DNA of 64,000 nt from Lactuca virosa (GCA_928212115.1 CAKMRJ010000001.1:187522664-187586663); one strand, 5' to 3'. Positions 10,849 through 23,214 are shown, counted from the stretch's first letter. Numbers and translations: made by a program. The notes: generated by a model from the sequence alone, not told the origin.

Positions 10849-11180
10849 AGAAAATAGTGAAAAAAATGAGGGAAAAGAAGAAAACAGTAAAAAAAATAGT
10901 ATAAAATGCAAAGCAAGAGGTTGGAGTGGTGTAGAAAACAAACCTATGAATAAATCAAAAAGACGATTCCCTTAATTCCTGAAAGCAAGTGTAGAAATTA
11001 GGTTTTTTCATCAAAATTGAGAAATAAATACCATAATTCGAAACATAACAAATCAATTATAAGTCATTGTGCAGAGAAACAAATAACCGACTGGAAGAAG
11101 GAGAGCCCTAAGGTGAAACGCAAGAAATATGAAGAAAGGGAAGGAGACGAAATAGATGAGTGCTTGCGGTTGTGATCATA
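10298..11180. other. gene-free stretch with (TA)n
   Basis: No coding signal. A (TA)n tract lies at 10789-10845. The final TCATA (11176-11180) is the left copy of the outer copia element's target duplication. Confidence 0.6.
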
Positions 11181-11545
11181 TGAAAGGTCATTATTTTGTA
11201 GTTAGGGCTACAAAATCTTTTGTATAAGTCTCGTTAAGTTCTTGGTCATGTTTTACATGTTTTGTAAGAGTTTACGATTGAGTTAGTATGTACGGCCGTA
11301 AACAGGTTTACGGCCGTAAACCTGTTTACGACCAACTTCCCCTATATATGGGGCTTGTCAGTGTCTTATCAGGTTGTTGACGAATCAGAGAGTCTCTATT
11401 GTTTACGGCCCCAAGGTGTATTAGACGTTTATTCGATATATAAAACGTGTGCATGCTTGGATTAATCTGTCTTCTACTACGTTCTTGTTTGCTCGATTGA
11501 TATTTGTTTGATCACTGTTTGGATTCTCAGTTATAGGGACTTACA
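11181..11545 (+). repeat. 5' LTR of the outer copia element
   Basis: Starts TGAAAGGTCATT and ends GGGACTTACA (TG...CA). It matches the copy at 48637-49019 along its length, apart from substitutions and one 18 bp unit. It contains two GTTTACGGCCGTAAAC-type palindromes (11290-11330) upstream of the TATA box. Confidence 0.95.
11341..11351 (+). promoter_or_regulatory. TATA box of the outer LTR
   Basis: CCTATATATGG lies just downstream of the palindrome cluster and ~200 bp before the LTR end. The same element is kept at the matching place in the 3' LTR (CCTATATATAG). Assigning it as the core promoter is inference from position. Confidence 0.6.
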
Positions 11546-11547
11546 AT

Positions 11548-11561
11548 TGGTATCAGAGCCA
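11548..11561 (+). other. primer binding site (initiator Met tRNA)
   Basis: TGGTATCAGAGCCA follows the LTR after two bases and is complementary to the 3' end of plant initiator tRNA-Met, the usual primer of copia elements. Confidence 0.9.
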
Positions 11562-11562
11562 A

Positions 11563-11961
11563 CCGGTGTCAAAAAAGATCTCAATCGTGTTCTTGGTTAA
11601 TCGACTTCCTCAACATTCAAGGCGTGATTCTACGTTTCCTTTGCTAAAGGGATTTAATTTGCTGAAAATCTTGTGTTTTGGAAGTTTTCGGTATACACTG
11701 TTGAAGGGAATACGACCGTCAACTCTATTTACGGCCATAAACAGACTATCTTCATTGACCGCAAACTGCTTGAACCGGAAGCGTGTGTACGGACGTAAAC
11801 AGCTTCCGGCCGTAAACACCCAGTTGTATTCTGCCTCTAGCCGTAAACATCTCAAGCCGTATACAAGCTTACGACCATAAACTTTTGGCCGTAAACTCAC
11901 TCAATTTTCAGTTTTTAAATTTAATAATTTGAATTAATTAACTAAAATCAGAAAATTAAAA
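11563..11961 (+). other. untranslated leader with TACGGCCGTAAAC-like repeats
   Basis: Between the PBS and the gag ATG there are at least six degenerate half- or full palindromes: TTTACGGCCATAAAC, TACGGACGTAAAC, CGGCCGTAAAC, AGCCGTAAAC, TACGACCATAAAC and TTGGCCGTAAAC (about 11727-11898). The open frames on both strands here follow from this repetition. No start before 11962 looks used. Confidence 0.7.
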
Positions 11962-14861
11962 ATGGATTCGAAAAATTCTCATCATGAACTTGACTCTGTT
12001 ATGGGAACTACCACTCGCATACCCCGTCTACTGTCTGCTGAGGGGTTTCCAGAATGGAAGTATCGCATGGAAAAATACATCAAAATGAAGGACTTCAAAA
12101 TTTGGATATGTATTTTGAAAGGCCCCATCAGGATCACCACCACACTTCTGGATAAAACAATTGTCGATAAAGCCATTGAAGAATACACTGATGAAGAATT
12201 CGACAAGATTGAACAGCAGGAGAGAGCACTTGCTACCCTCACTATGGCTCTTTCACCTGAAATTGCCCAGGGTTTTCGGGAATACAAATTTGCTAAAGCT
12301 CTATGGGAAGCCCTGATAGAGGTGTATGAAGGAAATGAGGACATGAAACAGAGTCGTCAAGACACATTGAGGCAAAAATTCAACATGTTTAATTATGTCC
12401 CAGGAGAAACTCTGGAAGCTCAGCTTCAACGTTTCATCACACTCACCACTGAAATGAACTCTGCTGGTGTCTTTGTGTCAAAGTCAAAAGTGAATAAGAA
12501 ATTACTCAACTCTCTTCCAAAATCTTGGGATATGAATATCGTTGTCATCAAGAAAACTAATGACCTTAATCGACTTAGTTTGGCTGAAATTATGGCCATC
12601 ATTAAGGCTTGTGATCTGGATGACAAACAAAGAGAGATCAACCACATTAATTCCTATTCTTCTGCAAATCTTGGAATTCAGTCAAACAATGCTTTCTGAT
12701 CTTTCACCAATCCTCAAGTTTCACCCTTTGCTACTCCTCAGTCCTCATATGTTCCTTCTCAGTCATCCTTTGCTGTTCAACCTTCATTTGCTGCTTCCCA
12801 ACCATATCCTCAATCTGCTTGTTCTTCAAAGACAAATGCTCCAGCTCCTGCTAATGTTCCTGTTTCCAAAGAAATTGAAGAGAACTTGGCCCTTGCAACT
12901 GGTTTGGTTAACTGTTATAATGCTTTTGTGGCAGGTGAACTACCACCTCAGTTGTCTTTTGCTGACATGGATCAGATTCACCCTAAAGATGTGGAGGAAA
13001 TGGATATCACCTGGCAAATTGCTATGGCGGTATTCTGTGCAAAACAATTCTCCAAGAATACTGGCAAGAACAACTGGGGAATGAATGCGGAAAAGAAATT
13101 GGGATTCAGCAAGTCGAAGCTCCGTTGTTACAACTGTCATGAACCTGGCCACTTTGCCAGAGACTGCCCAAAGCCTGACAAAAGAGAAAATCACGAAAGA
13201 ATGATGGTGTCAGCCGACAACAACAGGGGAGCTACAACCATCAATCAAACTGCGAATCTTGCTGTTGTGGCGCAGTCATTTGATTGGGATGATCAAATTC
13301 AAGCCCTGAACATCTCAGGACCTGAAAATGCGCATCTTGCTCAAATCAACGGTAGTGCCCAAGGAGAAGCTGAGATAGATCCAGAGGAGGAGATGATGAA
13401 CCTTCAGTTTGCATTCATGGTTAAGAATACACCAGAGTCTGAAAATTCTGAGGTCAGTGAAGTTTCTTGTTCTCCTGATTGCATTAAGACTATAATTTTT
13501 TTGCGTGAACAGGCTGATTTAATGCGAAGAGAAATTGAGGAACTTAAATATGAGAGATACCAATAAGAAAAGGCCAAAAACCATTAAAAGACCAATTAGA
13601 GGCCAAAACAAAAGATTATAAGAAATTGCAGTCAGATTATAGTGACAAATGTGTTCATTATGGATATCTTAAAATGGACTTTGATGATGTAACTGCTGAG
13701 CTCGACACATTGAAAACACGTTTTGCAAATGCTGATTTTCACTTTAAAAAATTCGATGTGTCGAGTGAAAAAGTTGCATCAATAATTGAACACCAAATGA
13801 GATGGAAGGACCAAAAACAGGTAGGACTAGGTTATGAGAGTGTCCCTCCCCCTTTCAATCACAATTATATTGCTTCTCCATTGACTAAAGATGAGATTGA
13901 TCGTGAACCATTTATGGTTTATGGTAAATCAACTGCTGAGCAGGCAACAGACTGTAGTGCTAGGAATTTAGATACTAACGTTTCTACTTCCGATGCAGAT
14001 TCATCAGTAAGCCAAAAAAAGCAGGGAAATGGAAGAACTGAATCTGATAATAATTGTGTGTCGAAAGTTGGAGTTCATTTTTCAAAAGATGATGAAATTG
14101 TTTTAGATGTTAAGACTGATATTTTGCTTGGTGATAATGTGGTGTCAAACTTTAAAACTTCTGACGATTGTGGTGTTATTTTTGAGAATTCTATTAAATT
14201 TGAATCTGTCACAAGCACTTCTACTTCATCCTCATCTATCATACAACCTGAATTATGCACCTGCACTTGTGGAAATAATTGGAAGGTCAATAAGAGCATG
14301 AAATCTGTTAAAGGCAGTACCAAATCCTCTGAAAACAAACAAATTTGTTTTAACTGTGGTACTGCCGGTCATATCGCTCGAAATTGTTTCAACCGAATGC
14401 TTGTGCATTTTTCAACTCTGAGGAAAGAAAATGAGTCTCGAGGAAGGTCTTTAACTAGAAAGTCCTCAAGATATCGTCTTCGTGAAGATGATTGGAAAGT
14501 TCATAATCATAGAAAAAGGGCAAATCCTAAACCGATCAAACATGTTTTATATAAATTTGCTACAGGTGCTTTGCCGAAATCGACCATGGGTAAGCCAAGG
14601 TCAATTTCGTCAAATAGTGTGTCTGGATCTTCGCCTACTAGTAGCCGAACATCTAAGCGCTCAAATAAGAAGAAAATTGTTCTTAATTCACCTATGAATA
14701 TTTCAAAACCTAACTACAAATGGGTGCCCAAATCCATAATTGCCCAATCATTTTCTTCCTCTGAAAATGTATATGATGTAAAGCTGAAAAATCAAAAGGA
14801 TAAATCTATGAACATCAAGGGTAGACCCAGGACTGTAATGACCTGGGTTCCTAAAAACTAA
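11962..14861 (+). pseudogene. gag of the outer copia element (two zinc knuckles), broken
   Basis: The capsid/nucleocapsid polyprotein that packages the element RNA. The start ATG at 11962 is the first after the leader and is followed by a typical copia UBN2/gag domain (WKYRMEKYIKM near residue 35, GFREYKFAKALWEAL near 95). In-frame TGA at 12697 interrupts it; the frame then continues through a Ser/Pro/Gln-rich linker to a CCHC zinc knuckle (13126-13167, CYNCHEPGHFARDC). TAA at 13564 and a one-base loss near 13585 follow. The second part (13626-14861) has a Ser-rich region, a second CCHC knuckle (14346-14387, CFNCGTAGHIARNC) and ends WVPKN. A gag of ~960 codons with two knuckles is large for copia. 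The TGA can be explained as CGA to TGA. Confidence 0.85.
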
Positions 14862-14877
14862 ATAAATCTCGCTCATT

Positions 14878-17800
14878 GTGCAGGAATGGTTGCGGAGGAA
14901 TGTTGCCAGACCTTGGCATGTCGACAGCGGTTGTTCCAGGCACATGACAGGAGACATCTCCCAACTGTACAACATTCAGAATTTTAATGGGGGATATGTT
15001 TCCTTTGCGGGAGGAGTTGGCGGGAAAATCACTCAAAAAGGAATTGTTTCTAATGGAGTGCTGAGTTTCGAGAATGTCAATTATGCGCCAGAGTTAAAGC
15101 ACAGCTTGTTAAGTGTGTCTCAGATCTGTGACAAGGGCTATTCTACACATTTCACAGATAAAGAATGTCTAATTCTGAAGCCAGGCATTGTTATCGCTGA
15201 TGAGTGGATCCTTGTTAAATCCAAACGGGATCGCAATGCATACATCATTGACATGAATAGTAATCTTCCTGAACAAGTCACTTGCCTCTTCTCAAAGGTT
15301 GTAGAGCACAATGATATGTTGTGGCATCGAAGACTTGGACATGCCAACGCAAAGAACTTGAATCGACTTGCTAAGAATGAAATAGTGCGTGGGCTTCCTG
15401 TCAAAGAAAGCTCCTTTTTCTAACGATTGAAAAAAGAAAGAGGCCGGTGTTCTTCCCAACTGCTCCAATAAACGTGCACATTCGAAAAGTGTGTGGCATG
15501 CGCTCAAGGAAAACATCACAGAAAGCCACATCTACCCAAACAGGTCAATTCAATCAACCAGGTGCTTCAATTATTACATATGGACTTATTTGGTCCGGTC
15601 AATGTTCTCAGCATCAACATAAATTCATATTGTCTGGTTGTGGTCGACGATTTCTCATGATTCACGTGGGTTTTCTTTCTATCCAACAAATTTGGGGTAG
15701 CTAACTTGATTAAGAAGTTTATTGTGATGATTGAGAACCAAACCAACCAACGGGTGAAGGCGCTCAGAACTGATAACGGGACGGAATTCAAGAATGCTGT
15801 CCTTGATCCTTTTTGTGCGGGAAAAGGGATCGTGCGTCAATTTAGTGTTGCTCATACACCGCAGCAAAATAGTGTCGCTGAGCGGCGAAATCGAACGTTA
15901 AAAGACGCTGCAAGGACAATGTTATGTAACTCCAAACTTCCGGTTTTCTTTTGGGCCGAGGCGATCAATATGGCGTGTTATGTCCAAAATCGTGTACTGA
16001 TCAACAAATCTCAGATGAAGACCCCGTACGAAATTCTTTACGGTCACAAACCATCTGTTAGTCATTTTCGGATATTTGGCTGTCCTTGCACCCTCCTTCA
16101 TCTGGATTCCAACCCTAAATTCAATGCCAAAGCTGATGACTGTTATTTTGTGGGGTATGCCGCTCGCACTGCGTATAGGGTCTACAACAAGAAGACAAAG
16201 CAAATTGTGGAATCCTTTGACATGCGCTGGTTGGAGGAGAACGAGACGGACGCTAGAGTAGGTCCAGATTGGCTGTTTGACTATACATCTCTGTTCAAAT
16301 CGTTCAATGTGTCTTCAGATGATCTATCTGGTACCTGCCCTAGCTCGAAGACTGTGATTGAAGATGAGGACGAAGAAGTTATTTATAGACCACCGGTGTT
16401 GTCTTCTAAGACTCCTTTAGTGGAATCTTTTGTTCCAAGTAATTTGTCCGGTTCTCAGAATAAAGAAAACAGTCCAGATGCTGATGCTACTCCACTTACT
16501 CCTGATGAAAGAGAGGTTATGTCCAGAGATGCTTCCACTAATACTCAAACGTTTATGAAACTTCTCTTTCCTGATCCGATTGCTAACGAGTTCGTGGCGA
16601 GTTCCTCTCATGATCCTAGACCTTCTGAGGTGGATCAATCAGCAGATGATGGATTTGTCAATATTCACAATCTTCACGTATCACTCAATGACATCAACCA
16701 GGAGCTACCTTCCAGAATTCAACGAGATCACCCAATTGAAAACGTCATTGGGCAGATGGATGATGGTGTTCGAACGAGAAGTCGGAGTGGAGCTGTGAAT
16801 ACATGTCTCTATTATTGCTTCATATCTCAAATAGAGCCAAAGAATATTCAAATGACGTTGAATGAACCCAGTTGGGTGGACGCTATGCATGAAGAATTAA
16901 ATCAATTTGAAAAGATTGGGGTTTGGAAGCTGGTTGAATTACCTAAGGGCAAGAAGTCACTCGACACGTGCTGGGTATATCGAAACAAGCAAGATGATTC
17001 AGGGGTTATTTTGCAGAATAAGGCACAATTGGTTGTTCATGGATTTCGTCAGATTGAGTGTCTTGACTACACCGAAGTTTTTGCTCCGGTAGCTCGCTTG
17101 GAGGCTATTCGCATCTTCCTTGCGTATGCTTCCTACATGAACTTCACGGTTTACCAGATGGACGTCAAGACTACCTTCTTGTACGGCGCTGTGAAGGAAG
17201 AGATTTATGTTGATCAACCTCCTGGGTTTGTCAATTCAAAATTTCCGAATCATGTCTACAAGTTGGACAAAGCTTTATATGGGTTACACCAAGCTCCAAG
17301 GGCGTGGTATGCTACTCTTACGAAGAATTTGCTCGAGCATGGTTATTCGCGGGGGACAATTAATCAAACCTTATTCATCAAGCATGTTGGTTCCGATCAA
17401 ATTCTTGTTCAAATCTATGTTGATGATATAATTTTCGGGTCGACGAGTTCAAAACTGTGCAAAGAGTTCGAAAACGTTATGAAGAAAAGGTTCGAGAGGA
17501 GTTCCTTGGGGGAAATGATCATGTTTTTGGGGCTTCAGGTCAAACAATAATCAATCGGGATCCTACTACATCAAGCAAAGTATGTTGAAGACATGCTAGA
17601 GAAGTTCGGGTTTCGAGATGCAAAACCTGCACTGACGCCAATGGCTGAGAGACCACTGCTGACTCCAGATATTGAAGGCGAATCCGTAGATCTGACCGAA
17701 TACAGATCAATGATCGGATCGTTGCTGTACTTAACCGCAAGCATGCCAGACATTATGTTTGCAGTTTTTCAATGCGCACGATATCAGGCTAATCCAAAAC

Positions 17801-18363
17801 TTTCACATCTTATTGCTGTCAAAAGAATCTTTCAGTACCTCAAAGGCAGCCCAAAATTGGGTCTTTGGTATCCGAAAAATTCTGAATTTGATTTATATGC
17901 TTTTGCTGACAGTAATTATGGAGGCTGTGAGCTTGACAGGAAATCAACGTCTGGAGGATGTCAATTTCTCAGTGATAGACTGGTGTCATGGCAGTGCAAG
18001 AAACAACATACCGTCTCCACCTCAACAGCAGAGGCGGAATACGTAGCCGCTTCAGCTTGTTGTTCTCAAGTTATCTGGATACAACATCAGCTCCTAGAGT
18101 ACGGTTTGAATTTTCTAGAAACCCTCATTTTTTGTGATAATGAGGCTGCAATTCAAATTGCTAAAAATCCAGTCCAACACTCAAAAACCAAGCACATCGA
18201 TATCAAAGTGCATTTTATCAGAGATTGTTACGAGCGCTCGCTCATTAGGTTGGAACAAGTTCCCACTACTGATAATGTGGCGGATTTGTTCACAAAACCT
18301 TTTAACAAAGCTCGATTCGATGTGCTTGTTGGATTTTTGAAAATGATACGCTTTGAGGACTAA
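14878..18363 (+). pseudogene. pol of the outer copia element (PR-IN-RT-RH), broken
   Basis: One frame holds all domains. Protease: WHVDSGCSRHMTG, catalytic DSG at 14923-14931. GAG-pre-integrase: LWHRRLGHANAKNL. Integrase: CVACAQGKHHRK, first Asp in HMDLFGPV (15583), second in RTDNGTEFKN (15772), Glu in VAERRNRTL (15880), giving the expected D-35-E spacing. Reverse transcriptase: MDVKTTFLYGAV and YVDD at 17416-17427. RNase H: FADSNYGG, STAEAEY, DNEAAIQ, ADLFTK. Nonsense codons lie at 15421, 15469, 15658 (FS-stop-FTW, probably CGA to TGA) and 17548 (probably CAA to TAA). The ~60 bases holding the first two stops look like an insertion between the GAG-pre-integrase end and the zinc-binding Cys pair. 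Stops at TAA 18361. Confidence 0.92.
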
Positions 18364-18428
18364 GTTTTGTTTTCTAGGTTATTTTAAATTTGCGCATTTA
18401 GTTTTCATTCTCTCCCGTGCACAAATTT

Positions 18429-18440
18429 AGGGGGAGAAAT
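18429..18440 (+). other. internal polypurine-tract-like sequence after pol
   Basis: AGGGGGAGAAAT occurs 66 bases after the pol stop. In a copia element without ORF2, this is where the true PPT and 3' LTR would start. Confidence 0.5.
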
Positions 18441-18978
18441 AAACAAAAACCAAAACAAAAAATTAAAAATGATCAAAAATCCAAAAATATTTTTTTTTGT
18501 TTTCTTTTACCTTTTTTTTTCAGAAAAATTTGAAAAACCAAAAAAAAAATATTGTGTGTCTTACTTCCTTTTTGATGTTGTGTTGGGAAGTGATATAAAC
18601 TTGGTGATAACAGGTAATTTGAATTTGTGTACGATATCAAAGTTGAATTGTCTAGGCTCTGTGTTCGATGCGCTGCTAGCCACGGAAGTTTTAATTTGGA
18701 CTTGACTAGGCATAGATGAACTTAAGGAATCAAATGACTTGACAAATCTTGACCTAGACAGATCCATTTAGCCTGACAATATGACGCTTGGATAGGTTAA
18801 GCAGGGAGATATACATGGGAATCTGCGGAGTACATTAAATAATCTGTATCTAGAACCATGGCTTAACTTTTCCTCGATGTATGGACTCTGTCCTTAATTC
18901 CAATATTGACGGGACGGCCGGGAAATTCTGATAAAATAGGTCTGCAGAAGGTTATTTTCTTGCTTTCTTTCTGTTAGT

Positions 18979-19232
18979 CATATGTTGCTTCCTCTGCGTG
19001 ATCGGAAGATCCGACCTGGACTGCAGCATATGTAACTTTGTCTCTCTGCATATCCTTCTATGCAATTCTTTGTACCTGTTAGCGATATGCTGTCTCCTCT
19101 GCGTGACTGATAATCTGACATGGTACACAACATATGCACCATTCTACTTCTCAATTCCTCTGACTCTGGTTAGACATATGTTTCACCCTCTGCGTGATTG
19201 GAAGATCCGACCTGGGTATACAACATATGCAC
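18979..19232 (+). repeat. three degenerate copies of a CATATG-bounded module
   Basis: Copies near 18979-19032, 19086-19137 and 19178-19231. Each runs CATATG (or CGATATG), a CCTCTGCGTGA core, a GGAAGATCCGACCTGG-like stretch (degenerate in copy 2) and then a closing CATATG. Copies 1 and 3 are the most alike. Confidence 0.75.
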
Positions 19233-19828
19233 TCTAAATCTGTCTTCTCCCATAATAACTGTCTGCTCACCTAAAGTAAGGAGTGCCTCAGAAGTTACTG
19301 TTGGGTTATGTCAGGAAGCGGGAAACGTGTTCTAATACATCTAAACTGAATCAATAAATAGGTTGTCTGTAGATCTCGCTGCTTAACTTAGGTGGACAAC
19401 AATATCCCTGGTCATCGTTAGATGAATGGTCATTAGAAATTGGTTAGAATTGCAAAGTCAAAATGTCCTGTTACTTGCAGTATAAACTAATCTTGTCACA
19501 AAATTTTCGTGTTTAAGTGGACCACAATACCAGCGATCGACCAGATCTATTCATGAAGGAGAAGGTACTAATAAACAGATTCAGGCTGCCTAAGAACTTT
19601 GATCCCAAACTCAAAATACTATCAACTTTGGTAAAAGATAATTAGTGTTAAATCATTGATTATTTTATTTATTTATCTTTTATTTTAATTTTATTTATTT
19701 ATTCTTTATTTTGTTTTATTTTATTTTTAAAATCCTCAAAATGTATTATTTTTTAAAAAAAATTGTGGTATTGGACTTGGAATTGAAGTGGGCAGCCCAT
19801 GAGCCTTGGACCAGGTATAAATACTCCT

Positions 19829-20155
19829 TTACACGGCTGTAAACTCTTTCTGCTGACTTTTCTTCTTTACGACCATAAACATACTTTTGCTATCAAAATC
19901 ACTATTCATCGATTGTCAAAAATTGCGATTAAGCTCGAAATTGATAGTTCGAACGTGTAGGTATGTGCATTCCGACCTTCACAAAGGTGTTCTAACAAGA
20001 AACCGACTTTGAATCGAAGCTGAAATCGAAAAAATGGGTTTCACGGCGTTTACGGCCAATGAAGGGATTACGGCCGTAAGCGAGTTTACGGTTAATGAAG
20101 GGCTTACGGCCGTAAACGTGTTTACGGTCAATGAAGGGCTTACGGCTGTAAAACC
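19829..20155 (+). repeat. array of GTTTACGGCCGTAAAC-type palindromes upstream of ORF2
   Basis: Two isolated units (ACGGCTGTAAAC near 19832, TACGACCATAAAC near 19868) precede a compact array at 20045-20152. There, TTTACGG-C/T half sites alternate with AATGAAGGG(C/A)TTACGG, about 30 bp per step. The 61-codon stretch TANEGITAVSEFTVNEG is a by-product of the repeat and is not in the ORF2 frame. Confidence 0.85.
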
Positions 20156-20271
20156 CCTTTTTAGCCGAAAACTCATTTTTGGTTTGAAACTAAAGTCAAA
20201 ATCATTTTTCTTTGCACAAAACATCTGTATTATTGTTGTTTTCTCACTTATCTCAGTTCATGCAGGTCAAA

Positions 20272-22893
20272 ATGGCAGAACTCAAATTTGCAGAAAGTCA
20301 CAATCTGGCAATCTTACTAGTTGAACCTCCAGTTGCTCATAGTGAATTCAAGTCCATGATACATGGCTTGAAGGAATGTTGCTTGGCCTCTGCTCTAACT
20401 TTGAATCGAGCAATTTATCAACGTCTAATCAGAGAATTCTGGAAATAGGCAACATTAAAGAAAGAGGATGATTCTGTGTTCATTGAAGCTCTCGTTAAAG
20501 GTTGAAAGATTATTGTCACAGAGCAAATAATCAGAGATGTTCTGAAGATCGACGACCAATCAAGCTTTCCTACATAAATTGAGTTGGATCAAGCTCAAGA
20601 GCTCCTAAGCAAAATGGGTTATGAGGGCAATTTTCCTCCTACCTTAAAGAAGCTACTACCACCTTATTGGAGGTTTTTAACTCATGTTTTTGTGAGCTGC
20701 ATTTCAGGTAGAAGATCGGGTGTAGATGAGATCTCACTAAGAAACACAGGAGCTATAGTTTCTCTTGCTGTTGGACTTGACTTTAACTTTTCAAAGTTTA
20801 TTCTGGTTGAGCTTGTTGAGAACATCAAAGCAAAGACAAGAAATAAGTTTCTGATGTATCCAAGGTTTCTCCAAATGATTATCAATGAGCAGTTTCCGAA
20901 GATCGCTAAAGAAGGTGAAACCTTGGACATGAAGTCTCTTGGACCAAACACCATTGGGTTGATCAAGCAAAACAGTAAAGGTAAAGTTATTTTTCAAGGC
21001 AAATACCCCCTGGTGAAGTTTGGTATGTTTGCAGAGTCAAGTGAAGCATCTGGGTCCTATGAGTCCTCTGACCGTATGACAGTAGATGATGATGTAATAC
21101 CAGTGTCAGACCATGAAGATAACAGAGTTCCTCCGGTCGCAATCGTGGCCGAGGAACATGATTTGACGTCTGTGCATGTTCAGAGTGACTTCAGTAAAAG
21201 TGAGGATGCTGATGACGATAATGATGATGAAGTTATTGAAGATGATGATTCTATTTTTGAGGATAATTTGTCCAAGCATAATGATATAGAACTGGATATG
21301 AGTTTTGTCGACAACTACTGCCCGACATATGAGGACCTGGACTCGTTATTTAACGATTTCAATGATGTTGTGCAACGCACAACGGAGAAAGGGATAGATG
21401 ATGTTCAAGACGCAACACCTCCATTGGTTGATCAGACTACCGACACTTCCAATCCTGTGGATTCAACTTCAAGGCTTCCTCCCCTGAATGTTGAAATTCC
21501 AACATCTGTGGCATCTATGAGTGATCCGCTTATGACACATACTTCTGTGCCTTCATTGAAAAGAAGAAGAATTGATCCAAGGCCAGGGGTTCTGATTCAG
21601 GAACTGACACAACCTGTTCAACCCGTACTTACTACTTCAACCACGACTCCAACCATTACAGCTGAACCTGATCATGAACATCCAAGAACGAGCTTGGAAG
21701 CTGGGAGCCCTTCAGCTCCTGGGAATGTCTCCTTTACAAGGCCTGATCATGATATTGCCTCTGAAAGGCTTGCTAGGTTCTTAGAAGAAAGTGAAACAGA
21801 CTTTCCCTCTCGAGAAAAAGGTATATCTATAGGGGAAGGCAGCATGAAGGGGGCAGACTCATCAAGACCAGAGCGCAGGGAGGAGATTACTGTACTCAAA
21901 CAGAAAATAATCGAAAATGATCTTCAAATTGAGGACCTTGATTCTCGTATCTCCGAGCTCGAAGCTGAAAATTCCTTAAAGACCGATCAAATTTTTGATC
22001 TTCAGCATGATAATGCTCAAAAGACCAAACAAATTTCTGATCTCCAACTCAACCTTGGCGCTCTTTCAGCTGGCTACTTTGATCTGAAGAATAGACTTAT
22101 TGTTGAATTTGGAGATAAGTTTTAGACAACAGCTGAAGGCCCAAGTGTTTCTCAGACTCCTGTAACTGCTCCAGTTGCTACTCCAACTTTTGAACAGACT
22201 GATAATGTGCCGGTTAGAACCATAACGGTTGTTGACCGTTTTGAGAAGGAACCAGAACAAGCTCCGCCCTGAATTACTATTAAGCGAGGAGGGAGAACAG
22301 TTACGTCTCAAAAAAGGGGAGGCTTGCTCTTCATGAAAAATTCTGATCAGAATGTTCGTGGTGATCATCCAGAACTAACTGTGACTAAGCTACAAAAGAA
22401 AAAGTTACAACATAAATATGGAGATCGGTCAGGAATCCGTATGTGGGGATTTCATGATAGAATCAACTGCTGGGTGGTCAAAAGAAAGAGCAACATTGTG
22501 GAGTATTATAAGCATCCAAATGATTTTTCTTCGCTTACCAGGGTGGATCTTACTGAATTGTCTACTGCTCCTTTTTACAATCCTTCCAATAATCCTCGAG
22601 CGACAGATTTCAAACACTTTTTTGGAAAATCAGGTGAGGAGAGGATTTGATAGCATGAAGACTGCTGAATCCTTTTTGAAGACTGCTAAACATGTGTTCG
22701 ACCCAATCACTAAAAAGGCTATCAAAAATGTTATGTGGCCTCCAACAAAGCAGTTGACAAAGATTCCCATCATCAAAAATTTATGTGATGGTTCTTTGGA
22801 CAACATGTTGTATTGGGTATATGATCCAGCCACGGCCTCAGTGGTTATCAAGTTCAAAGATGGTGTATTCCGTCTAATCGATAAGAGGGATCA
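20272..22893 (+). pseudogene. ORF2 of the outer element, 5' part, interrupted by the middle element
   Basis: An extra ORF between pol and the 3' LTR. ATG at 20272 (MAELKFAESHNL) fits the MAE-type start of the middle element's ORF2. N-terminal globular domain: YQRLIREFWK, DQAQELLSKMGYEG, LPPYWRFLTHVFVSC, GLDFNFSKFILVEL, KFLMYPRFLQMII; it resembles a family of retroelement ORFs in Asteraceae ('putative plant transposon protein' type, from memory). Then an Asp/Glu-rich segment (~21190-21330), a Pro/Thr-rich linker and a coiled coil (~21890-22110, heptads rich in L, I, E, Q, D). The C-terminal part reads GDRSGIRMWGFHDRINCW and NMLYWVYDPATASVVIKF. Stops at 20446, 20503, 20578, 22123 and 22270 and a frame change near 22640 break it. 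The middle element is inserted after 22893. No signal peptide or clear membrane span is visible, so an envelope role is not supported. Confidence 0.75.
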
Positions 22894-23214
22894 TGATGAG
22901 AATATTACGTTATAGATCGATAGATTCTAAACAGAAAAACAATATTAATCAAGAGAAGAACACAAGAATGGATCAAATAGTGCTGAATGATTAATATCTC
23001 ACACCTCAGAAGAGCTCAATAAAGAACTTCGACTGTAGAGGTATGTTAGGATTACAATGCAAAACTATTAATGAGATCAAAAACCTTAATGCTATACATG
23101 CATGCATTATATATACACACTAACCCTAATAATAACCATGGTTGGACAGGCCCAAACCGGGTAAATAAAGTGGACTAACAACCGAGCCCATAGACGCAAC
23201 ACCTAAACCCAACA
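22894..23214 (-). repeat. 3' LTR of the middle element
   Basis: TG...CA ends (TGATGAGAATATTACG to CCTAAACCCAACA on the plus strand). It carries a TATATATA core near 23107-23114. Matches the copy at 48102-48422 with about nine substitutions and no length change. Confidence 0.95.

Larger units (their letters stand above)
18364..20271 (+). other. long noncoding gap between pol and ORF2 of the outer element
   Basis: 1.9 kb without a convincing gene. It holds a PPT-like AGGGGGAGAAAT just after pol, a three-copy CATATG-bounded repeat (18979-19232), a pair of related segments with GTGGACAACAATA and GTGGACCACAATA (about 19391 and 19517), and the palindromic TTTACGG array just before ORF2. The density of repeated motifs suggests a cis-acting region, for example an internal promoter or an RNA structure feeding ORF2; that role is inference. 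Confidence 0.7.

Noticed and set aside
10729..10941. 70-codon frame with repeated YI
   Set aside because: It is the translation of a (TA)n tract. The same applies to frames at 52772, 53083, 53468 and 54133-54365.
20034..20324. TANEG repeat protein before ORF2
   Set aside because: It follows from the palindrome array; the ORF2 homology begins in another frame at 20272.
20272..22893. ORF2 as a retroviral-type envelope gene
   Set aside because: The position fits, but I see no signal peptide, cleavage site or membrane anchor; I call it ORF2 only.
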